Assembly (NCBI GenBank): GCA_030427505.1
Contig: JAUICH010000031.1
Coordinates: 1-60,082 of the forward strand
Source: Verrucomicrobiia bacterium
Lineage (GTDB): Bacteria; Verrucomicrobiota; Verrucomicrobiia; Verrucomicrobiales; DEV007
Reading direction: 5' to 3'
DNA length: 60,082 nucleotides
Below are positions 25,384 to 34,725 of the stretch, one piece after another. The notes beneath the pieces are model-generated. The model saw only the letters and a program-made list of their open reading frames with translations, did no database searches and had not been told where the DNA came from. The position numbers and the translations under genes are program-made. Each line of letters starts with the position of its first letter. Position 1 is the first letter of the stretch.

Positions 25384-25725
25384 TCAGCCCCCATACATCA
25401 CCCGGTCCACCCCTTCGCGGGATCTTCCCAGCTCGGGACACGGGAATCCCGGCTCGCGATCCTGCATCCGGTAGAACCGGACCACGGCCCGCCGCACCCT
25501 GGGCTTTTGCCGGTCCAGCACGTCCGCAAACGCATTTCCCCCCAGGTCCATCAGCGCCCACGCCAGCTCGCACGCATAGGTCTACGCCTCCTCCCCCCCT
25601 TCCCGCGCCACGCTCGGCGCGTAGCCCATGAGCCGCTCCAGAGACTGGGCATCTTACTTTTCCAACACATAGTCCAGAGCCATGCTTTGTTCGTGCGTCA
25701 GGCCGAAGGGATCCTCAAGCATCAT
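25384..25725 (-). pseudogene. Decayed gene with two in-frame stops
   Basis: One minus-strand frame reads MMLEDPFGLTHEQSMALDY, VLEK-stop-DAQSLERLMGYAPSVAREGGEEA-stop-TYACELAWALMDLG and ends DREPGFPCPELGRSREGVDRVMYGG before a normal TGA. The amino acids look coding throughout, but TAA and TAG interrupt it, and no frame shift is needed to join the parts. I do not recognise the family. Confidence 0.6.
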
Positions 25726-25729
25726 GACA

Positions 25730-26056
25730 TCACGTCCTCTGAATTCGTCCCCCGGCGGGTTTGGAGAAAGGTTGCACCGCGCGGCCGCCGAGACCCACGC
25801 ACGCCATCCCCACCGCCTTCCTGGCTACCCGGACCCACTGTGCAAACGTGTTCGCCTTCTTTGTCCTGATCTGACCCTTCAGCCTACTTAGAAGTTCTGA
25901 CACCATGGCTGGTTCACGGCGTGCCCTTCGCGTCAGACCCGCCTTCTTCATTTCCAAATTTCTTACCCACGCCGCTTGCCCCTGACCGCTGAGTTTTCCA
26001 CTAAACTCAGCCGCATACAAAAATCTTTTGCGCCATTTGCGCCTTTTCGCGGCCAT
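25730..26056 (-). CDS. Doubtful small basic ORF
   Basis: 108 codons. The first part overlaps a dispersed repeat (MAAKRRKWRKRF from tttgcgccttttcgcggcca), but the middle EPAMVSELLSRLKGQIRTKKANTFAQWVRVARK could be a remnant of a helical protein. It lies directly upstream of the decayed gene, so both may be debris of one locus. Confidence 0.25.
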   Translation of the reverse strand: MAAKRRKWRKRFLYAAEFSGKLSGQGQAAWVRNLEMKKAGLTRRARREPAMVSELLSRLKGQIRTKKANTFAQWVRVARKAVGMACVGLGGRAVQPFSKPAGGRIQRT

Positions 26057-26089
26057 TCCGAAACCTCCCCTCAGCTTCCCCCCTTAGAC

Positions 26090-26300
26090 CGGGTTGCAGG
26101 GGCGGCGATCCGGCTACAATGCCTGCTCCCGGCCTGGCACCGGGCGTCTTTCCTGACCGGGCCGCCATCCCCAGGGGGATGCGCCGGACCCACGGCCCTC
26201 GATATTTAAGGGGACCCGTTTTCCTGGGGCTCGCGCCCCAGGCTGGTATGCGCCGGGCCCTTGGCCCTCCGGCCCTGAGACCCCGGTTAAGCGATTTCAT
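26090..26300. repeat. Palindromic intergenic repeat cluster
   Basis: Contains cctggggctcgcgccccagg, atgcgccgggcccttggccc and related arms; same family as 41420-41650. No gene seen to 26415. Confidence 0.65.
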
Positions 26301-26415
26301 CGGGGATCCGTCAGTGCCAGTCGCCGCCGTTGCAGGGCTCGACTTGACCGGTCACCGCGCTTCCCCGAGCGCCATTCAGGCTAACACCCTCACCAATCAA
26401 AAAAGATGCCCACCG

Positions 26416-29400
26416 CTACTCAGAATCCGCCCCAAACTCCGCCCGGAGTTCCTCATACACACCCATGGCGATAGCATCAAAAACATACCCCGCTTCAATG
26501 GCTTTCCGGAGAACCTCATAACAAGAACGCCGGTGACGCCGTGCCCTATCAGAGTCGCCAGTCTCCTGAACCAGCAGGGAAAGCTTATGGTGCGAAACAG
26601 CGAGATCCCGTACCGCTTCCACCGATAGCGGATTCGCCTCATAGAGATTCTCGGCGATTTCCAAGTCCCTTTCGTAATTCTCCAGCGCCGCTTCCAGGTC
26701 GCCCGCCTCCCCGCGCGCACGGTAGACATCTCCTAGCCTGTTTAGAGAAAACGACACGTCCCGCGCCGACTCCCTCGATTCGGGATTGGCTCCGTAGAGC
26801 TTTTCGGCGATTTCCAAGCCCTTCTCGTATTTCTCCAGCGCCGCTTCCACGTCGCCCGCCTCCCCGCGCGCGCGGAAGACATCTCCCAGCTTGTTGAGAG
26901 AAACCGACACGTCCCGCGCCGACTCCCTCGATTCGGGATTGGCTCCGTAGAGCTTCTCGCGGATTTCCAAACCCTTCCCGTATTTCTCCAGCGCCGCTTC
27001 CAGGTCGCCCGCCTCCCCGCGCGCACGGTAGACATCTCCCAGCCTTTCTAGCGAAACGGACACGTCCCGCGCCGACTCCCTCGATTCGGGATTGGTTCCG
27101 TAAAGCTTTTCGGCGATTTCCAAGCCCTTCTCGTATTTCTCCAGCGCCGCTTCCACGTCGCCCGCCTCCCCGCGCGCACGGTAGACATCTCCCAGCCTGT
27201 TTAGAGAAAGGGAAACGTCCCGCGCCGACTCCCTCGATTCGGGATTGGCTCCGTAGAGCTTTTCGCGTATTTCCAATCCCTTCTCGTATTTCTCCAGCGC
27301 CGCTTCCACGTCGCCCGTTTGCCCGCGCGCACGGTAGACATCTCCCAGCCTTTCTAGAGAAATGGACACATCCCGCGCCGCCTCCCTCGATTCGGGATTG
27401 GCTTCGTAGAGCTTCTCGCGGATTTCCAAACCCTTCCCGTATTTCTCCAGCGCCGCGTCCAGGTCGCCCGTTTGCCGTCGCTCCCAGTAGACATCTCCCA
27501 GCCTTTCTAGAGAAAGAGACACGTCCCGCGCCGACTCCCTCGATTCGGGATTGGCTCCGTAAAGCTTTTCGGCGATCTCCAAGTCCCTTTCATAGAACTC
27601 CAGCGCCGCTTCCAGGTCGCCCGCTCGCCCACGCTCAACGTAGACATCTCCCAGCCTGTTTAGAGAAACCGACACGTCCCGCGCCGACTCCCTCGATTCG
27701 GGATTGGCTCCGTAGAGCTTCTCGGCGATCTCCAAGTCCCTTTCATAGAACTCCAACGCCGCGTCCAGGTCGCCCGCTTGCCCGCGCTCACGGTAGACAT
27801 CTCCCAGCCTGTTTAGAGCAACGGACACATTCCGCTCCTCCGTCAGAGACTGTGGGTCAGCGTCGTACAGGTTTTGGTAGATCGCCATGGCTTCCGTGTA
27901 TCCTTCGAGCGCCTCATCAAAGTCGCCAGGCTGCCCCCGTTGGATCAGAACGTCGGCTCTCTTCAAAACTGCGGACCCGATCAACCGTTGCGCCCGAGGC
28001 TCCAGCCCGCCCACGGCTCGCAGGCGGTTGGCGCAGTTCAGCGCCTCTTCTGAATAGCCGATAGCCAGAGCAAAGCTGCCGTGAGTCTCCTCAAAAATAG
28101 TCCGCTCATAGTAGAACCATCCCGCGCTGGTCAGTGCCTCCACCCAGGCGGGATCCGTATCTAGGAGGGCGCGGTATAGCTCCGCCGCTTTCGCGGGGCG
28201 GCCTTCCGCGCTGGCGCTGTCCGCGGCGCTCAGGAGGGTGCGGAGCTGTTCGCGGGCCTGGCGTTCTTCCTCTTCCCGGCGGGCCAGGTGCCGTTTGGCC
28301 TCCGCCAGGATGGTGTCCTCGCGGGGGGCCAGGTAGTCCAGCGCGGCATCGATGCCGCCCGCCCCGGATTCATCGGCCAGGATGCGCTGGAACTCGGCGG
28401 TCACGTCGCTGATCTCCCTATTTTTGTAGCCCTCTCTAAGGTCCGCAAATACCCGCTCGATTCGCTCCATCCGGTAGGCGTGTTCCGCCTCCAGACGATC
28501 CAGTCCCGCCTGTCGGGCATCGGCGTCCTTCAACCCCGCCAAACGCTCTTTTTCCGCTGCGTAGTCATTCCGCGCCCGCTCCCGCGACTGGACTTCCCAG
28601 TGGCCGATAGTATCCATCGAAGCCACCGCGGCCGCCGTCTCCTCACCCTTCTGCCCAACCAGCCGGTAGGTGCCCCAGACCATCATCCCCAGCACCAGCA
28701 GTAACGACACGATCACCAACCACAATCTTAACCCGTCCGCCAGACCCGCCCGCATTTCCTCATGCATTTCGCCCTGCCCCGTCTCGATCCGCTCCACCCC
28801 GTCCTTCAGTCCCTTCAACCACTCCCGGAACTCCGCGTGCCGGGCCTCCGTCTCGCCGCGCATCCTCAGGACGGCGATCTCCAGTTGATCCCATGAATTG
28901 AAGGAGTGCCTGATATGGCTGTCGGTCTCGAACATCTTCGGCTCGCCAGCTTTTCCGTGAGCCTGAACCTCCGTCCACTCCTGGCCGCCCGCCCGGAGGG
29001 ACTCACGATACGCGGCTTGCAGGTCCCGCCGTTCTTTCTGATACGCCGCCGGGTCCGGACAGATGGCCCCGTCCCGGGGCAGGTCCAACTGATCGATCGC
29101 CCGGTCCCGGGGCGCGTCCGGTCCGGCGATCAAGAGCCAGGTTTTCTTTCCCTTCGCCCGGGCATAGTGAAACTCCGCCTGCGTGTAAGAAAAACGGGCG
29201 GGCCCAGCCGCTCCGCCACCCCCTTCCGCCCTGGCCTCAGCGGCGGCTGCTGCCGAGGCCGCGGCGGCGGCGGCCACGTCCCGGCCCGGCTCCGCCCCAT
29301 ACCCGGCGCCCACGATCTGGATGAGCCCGTCGCAGGCATCGATCTTTCTCTCGTGAAGCATCCGCAGGCTGCCCGGCTCCGTGCCCCAGGTCTCCATGAA

Positions 29401-29571
29401 ATCGCCTTCACACCCCAGAAACTGGAGCACTTGGCCCACCCGCGTCCGCAGCGCCCCAAACTCCGCCGTGACCGCCGAAATGAAGTACTTTGGCCGCGGC
29501 CCGGGCGGCAGCGCTGCCCCCGCCTCTACTTTCCCGGATGCCGGATTTTCTGGCGAAACCGTTTCGTCCAT
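26416..29571 (-). CDS. DUF4062-TM-tetratricopeptide repeat protein
   Basis: 1051 residues from MDETVSPENP; upstream codons to 29871 are rejected as noncoding. Residues about 28-165 resemble DUF4062 (KYFISAVTAEFGALRTRVGQ, ACDGLIQIVGAGYG, FSYTQAEFHYARAKGKKTWLLIAG), a TIR-like fold seen in NTPase and TPR defence or signalling proteins. A membrane helix follows at about 279-301 (LWLVIVSLLLVLGMMVWG), then coiled coil. About residues 549-1010 are nine 51-residue TPR-like units (ALEKYEKGLEIREKLYGANP and so on). Units 2-8 are nearly identical at DNA level, so recently amplified. The C-terminus is a short divergent unit. It stands alone on this strand. Confidence 0.88.
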   Translation of the reverse strand: MDETVSPENPASGKVEAGAALPPGPRPKYFISAVTAEFGALRTRVGQVLQFLGCEGDFMETWGTEPGSLRMLHERKIDACDGLIQIVGAGYGAEPGRDVAAAAAASAAAAAEARAEGGGGAAGPARFSYTQAEFHYARAKGKKTWLLIAGPDAPRDRAIDQLDLPRDGAICPDPAAYQKERRDLQAAYRESLRAGGQEWTEVQAHGKAGEPKMFETDSHIRHSFNSWDQLEIAVLRMRGETEARHAEFREWLKGLKDGVERIETGQGEMHEEMRAGLADGLRLWLVIVSLLLVLGMMVWGTYRLVGQKGEETAAAVASMDTIGHWEVQSRERARNDYAAEKERLAGLKDADARQAGLDRLEAEHAYRMERIERVFADLREGYKNREISDVTAEFQRILADESGAGGIDAALDYLAPREDTILAEAKRHLARREEEERQAREQLRTLLSAADSASAEGRPAKAAELYRALLDTDPAWVEALTSAGWFYYERTIFEETHGSFALAIGYSEEALNCANRLRAVGGLEPRAQRLIGSAVLKRADVLIQRGQPGDFDEALEGYTEAMAIYQNLYDADPQSLTEERNVSVALNRLGDVYRERGQAGDLDAALEFYERDLEIAEKLYGANPESRESARDVSVSLNRLGDVYVERGRAGDLEAALEFYERDLEIAEKLYGANPESRESARDVSLSLERLGDVYWERRQTGDLDAALEKYGKGLEIREKLYEANPESREAARDVSISLERLGDVYRARGQTGDVEAALEKYEKGLEIREKLYGANPESRESARDVSLSLNRLGDVYRARGEAGDVEAALEKYEKGLEIAEKLYGTNPESRESARDVSVSLERLGDVYRARGEAGDLEAALEKYGKGLEIREKLYGANPESRESARDVSVSLNKLGDVFRARGEAGDVEAALEKYEKGLEIAEKLYGANPESRESARDVSFSLNRLGDVYRARGEAGDLEAALENYERDLEIAENLYEANPLSVEAVRDLAVSHHKLSLLVQETGDSDRARRHRRSCYEVLRKAIEAGYVFDAIAMGVYEELRAEFGADSE
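26640..27870 (-). repeat. Coding tandem repeat, about eight units of 153 bp
   Basis: The string ccgcgccgactccctcgatt recurs at exact 153-base spacing within the TPR gene. High identity between units means copy number can change by recombination without shifting the frame. Confidence 0.9.
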
Positions 29572-29927
29572 GGCGCGTCTAACAAACTCCCACCAAAAAA
29601 AAGATTCCAGGCGAAACAGGGCCGTCCCCAGCCATGCCCCTCCCACCCGGACCGTGGTAACGCCACCAAATAACCTCCCCGGCCAACACGCAAGGTATAA
29701 ATCACCATCCCCCCCACCCACGGCGCCAGGCCCAAACCGGCGGCCCGCCAGCGCCTCCGTCCGGTAACCACCCCACCGGTCTTCCTCCTCCCCCCTCCCG
29801 CAAACAAGTGAGGACCAGCCCATTGCCAGCCGTCCCAATTTCTTCCAAGATGCGAAACTCCATTCGCCCAACTTTCATCCCCCCTCCTCCTCCTCCAATC
29901 CGATTCCCCTTCACCCCACCCCAGACC

Positions 29928-31472
29928 ATGAAACACTCCTTCCCTTCCCCCAAACACCGCCCCCTCCTTCTCCTGCTTCTTCTACTCAGTTCCCTCTGTT
30001 CCCTCCTGTTCAATCCCATCCCAATCACCGCCGAAACCTCCCCCACCCCCCAGAAGCCCAACGTCCTCCTCATCCTCGTCGATGACCTCGGGCGGGAGCG
30101 CGTGTCCTGCTTTGGCGCGGAGGAACAGCAGACTCCTAACATCGATGCCATGGCGGCGCGCGGCATGCGGTATGACAACTTCCACGCCATGCCCGTGTGC
30201 CACCCCACCCGCGTGGCCCTCATCTCCGGCCGCTACCTCCACACCATGGGCAACCCGAAGTGGGGCTACTACGTGACCGGCGACCGCAAAGCCGCCGCCG
30301 AGCAGGAAACCCTGGCCCACGTCATGAAACGCGCCGGCTATGCCACCGTGGCCGCCGGAAAGTGGCACCTCCAGATGCTGAAGAAAGACCCCCAGCAACC
30401 CCACCGCATGGGCTTCGACGAATACTGCTTCTTCGGCTGGCACGAAGGCCCCCGCTACTGGGACCCCCTCCTCTATGAAAACGGCCAACTCCGCGAAGAC
30501 ACCGCCGGCGCCTACGGTCCCGACCTCTACCTCCAGTTCATCCTGGACTTCTTCAAGAAACACGAGGCCCGGAAAACCGGCACCGCCGAGGCCGGGGCGG
30601 ATCACCAGCCCGTCTTCGCCTACTACCCCATGGCCCTAAGCCACGCCGTGTCCGACGACCTGGCGCCGAACCACCCGCCCCACGGCCCGAATGGCCGCTA
30701 CATGACCGTCACCGAAATGGTGGACGACATCGACCGCCTGATGGGCGAGCTGACCGCCGCCCTCGAAGAGATGGGCCTGACTAACAATACCCTCATCTTT
30801 TTCACCACCGACAACGGCACCTCCCAGCACTACTTCAGCAAGCATGAAAATGGCGAACTCGTCCGCGTCTATCCCGGCCCCGTGGCCTTCCGCGGCGGGC
30901 TGAAAGTGAAAGGCGGCAAAGGCACCTACACCGACTGGGGCACCCGCGTCCCCACCTTTGCCCTCTGGCCCGGCCACATTCCCCCCGGCGCCAGCACGGA
31001 CGCCCTAACCGACATGTGCGACCTGCTCCCCACCTTCGCCCACCTGACCGGCGTCGCCTCCCCCGGCGCTCCCGGAGATTCCCCCAGCAACGCCGCCATG
31101 AAAGCCAAGCAGGAAACCGCCCTGGGCTTCCCCACCGACGGCCAGAGCTTCGCCCCCCTCCTCACCGGCGAAGAAAGCGCCCTCAAGTTCTTCCCCGGCC
31201 GCGACTGGATCGCCCCCCAGACAAGAGACAACATCGCCATCCGCACCCGCTCCTGGAAGCTCACCCGCAAAGACGGCGGCCAGCTCTACGACCTGGAAAA
31301 CGATCCCCTCGAACAACACCCCATCCCCGCCAAAAAAGACACCGAAACCACCGCCCAAGTCCGCGCCGAACTGGAAGCCCTCATGGCCGGGTTCGGCTTC
31401 GAGGTGGGTAGCGGGAAAGGCGAAGGAGACGATAAGGAGAAGAAGGATGGCGAGAAAAAAGGGAAGGAATAA
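29928..31472 (+). CDS. Exported sulfatase (formylglycine type)
   Basis: 514 residues from MKHSFPSPK; a Leu-rich signal peptide follows (LLLLLLLLSSLCSLLFN). NVLLILVDDLGRE supplies metal ligands Asp52/Asp53. The sulfatase signature is CHPTRVALISGRY, with Cys91 as the residue oxidised to formylglycine and the C-x-P-x-R rule kept. GKWHLQ and FFTTDNGT are further active-site motifs. It should remove sulfate from a polysaccharide or related ester outside the cytoplasm; the substrate is not predictable. The C-terminal 25 residues are highly charged (GKGEGDDKEKKDGEKKGKE), which is unusual. Confidence 0.93.
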   Translation: MKHSFPSPKHRPLLLLLLLLSSLCSLLFNPIPITAETSPTPQKPNVLLILVDDLGRERVSCFGAEEQQTPNIDAMAARGMRYDNFHAMPVCHPTRVALISGRYLHTMGNPKWGYYVTGDRKAAAEQETLAHVMKRAGYATVAAGKWHLQMLKKDPQQPHRMGFDEYCFFGWHEGPRYWDPLLYENGQLREDTAGAYGPDLYLQFILDFFKKHEARKTGTAEAGADHQPVFAYYPMALSHAVSDDLAPNHPPHGPNGRYMTVTEMVDDIDRLMGELTAALEEMGLTNNTLIFFTTDNGTSQHYFSKHENGELVRVYPGPVAFRGGLKVKGGKGTYTDWGTRVPTFALWPGHIPPGASTDALTDMCDLLPTFAHLTGVASPGAPGDSPSNAAMKAKQETALGFPTDGQSFAPLLTGEESALKFFPGRDWIAPQTRDNIAIRTRSWKLTRKDGGQLYDLENDPLEQHPIPAKKDTETTAQVRAELEALMAGFGFEVGSGKGEGDDKEKKDGEKKGKE

Positions 31473-31991
31473 GTAGAGGAACCAATATAGAAGTAAATGC
31501 GAGAATAGATCCTTCTCTCGGTAGAATGCAGCAGGCTTAGGACCTGGCGGCGCCAACATCTTAAACAACTTCCCCCACCAGTACTGAGGCGCAGCCTCTT
31601 TGGAGTGCGGCGATCCTTCGCCGCTTTGGGAAGGCGGGTTCGTACGCTGCACAGCGAATCTCGTAAGCCTGGCCGCGTTCGATTGCCGCCTTCTCTTGTG
31701 GAGAAAACGATAGAGATTGGGAAATACGATGTGGTGGGAAGAGGGCGTGCTTGATGAAGGCGTCAGCTGGGAGAGGAGAGTAAAAGGGAACGGAAGAACG
31801 GATCTTACTTCGGTTCTCATTCCAGATCGGGCGCGGTTGGGCTCTCGAGGATGATGGGTCGTTTTTCGAACCCGCCATCCCAAAGCGGCGAAGGATCGCC
31901 GCACTCCAAAGAAGCTTCGCTTCAGTCATACATTCCACGCTCAATCACAAGTCTAACAGCTTCCCCCCAAACCACCCCTCCCCTCATTCAC
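31473..31991. repeat. REP palindromes and left inverted arm beside the transposase
   Basis: 31583-31631 carries actgaggcgcagcctctttg, then the hairpin gcggcgatccttcgccgc and tttggga. 31878-31927 carries the same unit inverted. Between them, 31689-31769 is the left arm of a roughly 80-bp inverted repeat whose partner is 32845-32922, beyond the transposase gene. Open frames here are the familiar repeat translations and are rejected. Confidence 0.8.
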
Positions 31992-32627
31992 TCAAAACTC
32001 ATCCGGCACCTTCAGCCGATCGATCTTAAACGTCCCGAGGCTCTTCTGGAACGCCGCGCTTGCCCGCAGTTGAAACCACCCGGCTGAGCACCAGGGGTAG
32101 TGCTCCGCGCGCGTCACCAGACCGTGCTTCACCGGGTTCTCCATGACATAGCGCAGCCGGGCCAGGTAAGACTTCTCATAGCTCAGCGCACTGTCCCAGA
32201 AGTTGTGCCACACCTTGCGCTCCGGCGTACCGTCCAGACCGTTCACCCAGATCGCGCCGCGCCGGTGCAGTTCCGCCGTCAGGTCCCTCAGGGAATCCCG
32301 GACCTCCCGCATCTCCGATATCTCCTCCTCTTCCGTACCCGGCGACTTCCCGATCCAGTGGTAATGATTGGCAAACACCGCCCACGCCTCCAGCCGCCAG
32401 CCATGCCGCTCCGCCGTCTCTAACAAAGTTCCACACAAAAACCGCAACCGCTTCCGCGACCCAAACCGCGGCGCCTTCCCATACGTCCCAGCAGTCACCA
32501 TAAACGTCCCCGGCGACGCCACAAAATGCGGCGGCGCATGCGGCCAAGACAGGGGAAAGTCCGTATCGGCCCCGCGATCGCCTTTCCCGGAGGAAACCTC
32601 TTCAGGTTCAGTTCTACTTTCAGACAT
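31992..32627 (-). CDS. REP-associated tyrosine transposase (RAYT, Y1/IS200-like)
   Basis: 211 residues. The HUH metal-binding pair is His88-x-His90 in AWAVFANHYHWIG (canonical form NHxH). The nucleophile region is SYLARLRYVMENPVKHGL, with Tyr154 or Tyr160 as candidate catalytic tyrosine and the family NPVKHGL signature. The start HAPPHFVASPGTFMVTAGTYGK fits the first strand. RAYTs cut single-stranded REP hairpins and are single-copy chromosomal genes. Palindromic units of one type flank this gene on both sides and recur elsewhere in the window, so they are very probably its substrates. Confidence 0.88.
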   Translation of the reverse strand: MSESRTEPEEVSSGKGDRGADTDFPLSWPHAPPHFVASPGTFMVTAGTYGKAPRFGSRKRLRFLCGTLLETAERHGWRLEAWAVFANHYHWIGKSPGTEEEEISEMREVRDSLRDLTAELHRRGAIWVNGLDGTPERKVWHNFWDSALSYEKSYLARLRYVMENPVKHGLVTRAEHYPWCSAGWFQLRASAAFQKSLGTFKIDRLKVPDEF

Positions 32628-32971
32628 GTAAAACGTTCATAACACAAAGGACACCCCCAGCAACCCCTCAACCATACCACTCTCGACACGGTACTGAGGC
32701 GCAGCCTCTTTGGAGTGCGGCGATCCTTCACCGCTTTGGGATGGCGGGTCGGAAAAACCAGCAATCAACCTCGGAAGCCCAACCACGCTCGAACCAGAAT
32801 GAGACCTGAGGAACGTTACCATCCGCGGATTTGCTGATCCCTTCCAGCTGACGCCTTTATCAAGCACGCCTTCCTCCCACATCGCATTTCCCAAACTCCA
32901 TCGTTTCCTCCACAAGCGATGGCGGCCAACCAACGCGGCCATTCCCAAAAACACTCACCCAGAGCACCCCC
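32628..32971. repeat. REP palindrome and right inverted arm beside the transposase
   Basis: 32693-32742 is a REP unit in the same orientation as 31583, with ccttcaccgc as a one-base stem variant. 32845-32922 (cagctgacgcctttatcaag onward) is the inverted partner of 31689-31769. No gene seen. Confidence 0.8.
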
Positions 32972-33673
32972 CTACCCCTTCGCCGTCTGGAAGTAGACTT
33001 CCTCCTGCGGCTGGATGACGACGAAGCCTTCGCCTTTGAAGTGCATCTGGAACGTCTCGCCGCTGCCGCGGCCGAGGAAGGTCTTGAACGAAATGTCCGT
33101 CTTCAGTTCCGGCTCCAGGTTGCCGGACCAGGCGACCGTGGCGTTCGGGTCCGTGGTCACGGGGGAGTCCGGCGTGACCATGAGCGTCACGGGATCGTGA
33201 TGCGTGGTGATGGCCAAGAGGCCGTGGCCTTCAAAGCGCATGTTGAACAAGCCTCCGGCGAGCATCCCGGTTACCCGGCGCATCATCTTGATGTCCCAGA
33301 TCAGGCTGGGCTGAAAGGCCAGCACGTCGTTCCCGTTTACCACCAGCGCTTCGCCGCCGCCGCTCATGTGGAGGATGGAGACCTTCTTGCCCTCGTCCGC
33401 CAGGTAGAGCTTGCCGTTGCCCTCCGCCTTCGTCATGCGCATGCCCTCGCCCGTGACGGCGCGCTTCAGCGCCTTGCCCATGCCGTGTTCCAGGATGCCC
33501 TCCCGCGTGAAGCGGATGGGCCCCCGGTAGGCCACCATGGACCCCATCTTGGTCCACACCACGCCGTCCAGGTTCACTTCCAGGAGACGCTCGTTCTCCA
33601 GCTCAAAGTCCCCCTGCCCCAGGTCCTGCTGCTGGGTGGAGGCCACGAAGTCCGTGAGTCGGTATCGAGACAT
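32972..33673 (-). CDS. AIM24-family protein (DUF124)
   Basis: 233 residues from MSRYRLTDF. The pattern matches AIM24/TIGR00266 proteins: LLEVNLDGVVWTKMGSMVAYRG near the start, GKLYLADEGKKVSILHMSG in the middle, and NMRFEGHGLLAITTHHDP near the end. The fold is a double beta-helix-like barrel. Bacterial roles are poorly known; the yeast relative affects inner mitochondrial membrane organisation. No signal peptide. It is not in an evident operon. Confidence 0.88.
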   Translation of the reverse strand: MSRYRLTDFVASTQQQDLGQGDFELENERLLEVNLDGVVWTKMGSMVAYRGPIRFTREGILEHGMGKALKRAVTGEGMRMTKAEGNGKLYLADEGKKVSILHMSGGGEALVVNGNDVLAFQPSLIWDIKMMRRVTGMLAGGLFNMRFEGHGLLAITTHHDPVTLMVTPDSPVTTDPNATVAWSGNLEPELKTDISFKTFLGRGSGETFQMHFKGEGFVVIQPQEEVYFQTAKG

Positions 33674-34329
33674 GATTGTTTGCTGAGTTGGTTCGTTAGG
33701 TAAAAAGAAGCGATCTGAGAATTCTTGAAGGACGGAACGCAACAAAGCTCCGCCCTTCGCGGGCCGCCGTGCACCCTCGGCGCCCCACTTTTGCACCGCC
33801 GCAGATTAGGCCCACGCCCCTTCGGGGTCAATGGGCTTTCGTGTCGTGGGCGGCGCCTTTTGACCCGCCCGGCTTCCCCATTTCTTGGTACTAAAGCTAT
33901 TATATTTTCTGTGCAGCGGGATCCATCGCCCGCCTGTCTGGGAACCCCCTCCCTGACCCGCCGGCAACAGCGGCAACAGCCGGTCACACGGGTGTTCCAC
34001 CACCGGCGGCACGGCGCTTCAAGAGAGATTCTTCCCAGCGCCTTCTCATTCCTCGATAGCCTACCCCAAGCCGCGCGGCCCTGAAAAGGAAGACTCAGCG
34101 GGACCCGCGCCACCACCCGCGTTCCCTCTCCACGGACCCGGGATGAAAAGCACTCCGCACGATCCTCTCATGGCGAGCCTGACCAATTAGAGAAACCTTT
34201 CCTGACGGATTCGAATATGCCACTCTCCTCCATCCCCGGCTCCCCCGCCCGCCGTTCGTTCCGGGTCCGGCAGCAACCGGGATCGCTGATCGCCGATCGC
34301 CCTTTCAGACAGACCTCCATTCACCACCC
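33674..34329. other. Intergenic region
   Basis: No convincing gene; frames here lack a credible protein. The divergent promoters of the AIM24 gene and the small plus-strand gene should lie here. I see no clear repeat or terminator. Confidence 0.4.
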
Positions 34330-34725
34330 ATGGCCACGAGCTACAACGCCTTCGAAGTCCAGTTCCTCAATCAGACCGATGAGACCCTCACCGTTCAGGG
34401 CGCCTTTCCCACCAGCGGACAGTGGATCCAGGGGGAGGAACCCAGCCCCGGAACGCAATGCCCCGCCAACGCGCAGGCCGGCCCCTGGGGCGCCGAATCG
34501 TTCGCAAAGAATGAAGGGAACGGCGCCTACATTGCCTTGCAGGGGTCTGGCGGTCACACCGCCACCATCGTTTGGTCCATGCCATGGAATGGCGTCGCCA
34601 CCTACGAAATCAGTTCCCAAGACTACGTCGCCCTCAATAGCAAGATCCAGCCCGCGCCGGACAACGCCCACCTGAAGTGGACATTCGACCTCGCCCCACG
34701 AGTCACCGCTACGGGTCCCGCCTGA
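34330..34725 (+). CDS. Small aegerolysin/ET79-like beta-sandwich protein
   Basis: 131 residues, no signal peptide. The layout FEVQFLNQTDETLTVQGAF, SGQWIQGEEPSPGT, WGAESFAKNEGNGAYIAL, TIVWSMPWNGVATYEI and HLKWTFDL follows the aegerolysin or Bt crystal-protein ET79 pattern (N-T near the start, W-x-S/A-E-S, a tyrosine strand, W-x-x-P-W/F-x-G). Relatives bind membrane lipids and can act with a partner pore-former; none is seen here. The match is by eye, so the family is tentative while the gene is solid. Confidence 0.7.
   Translation: MATSYNAFEVQFLNQTDETLTVQGAFPTSGQWIQGEEPSPGTQCPANAQAGPWGAESFAKNEGNGAYIALQGSGGHTATIVWSMPWNGVATYEISSQDYVALNSKIQPAPDNAHLKWTFDLAPRVTATGPA

Noticed and set aside
31005-31904. 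299-codon minus-strand frame across the sulfatase end and REP units
   Set aside because: Half is a shadow of the sulfatase and half is REP translation (PPSQSGEGSPHSKEAA).
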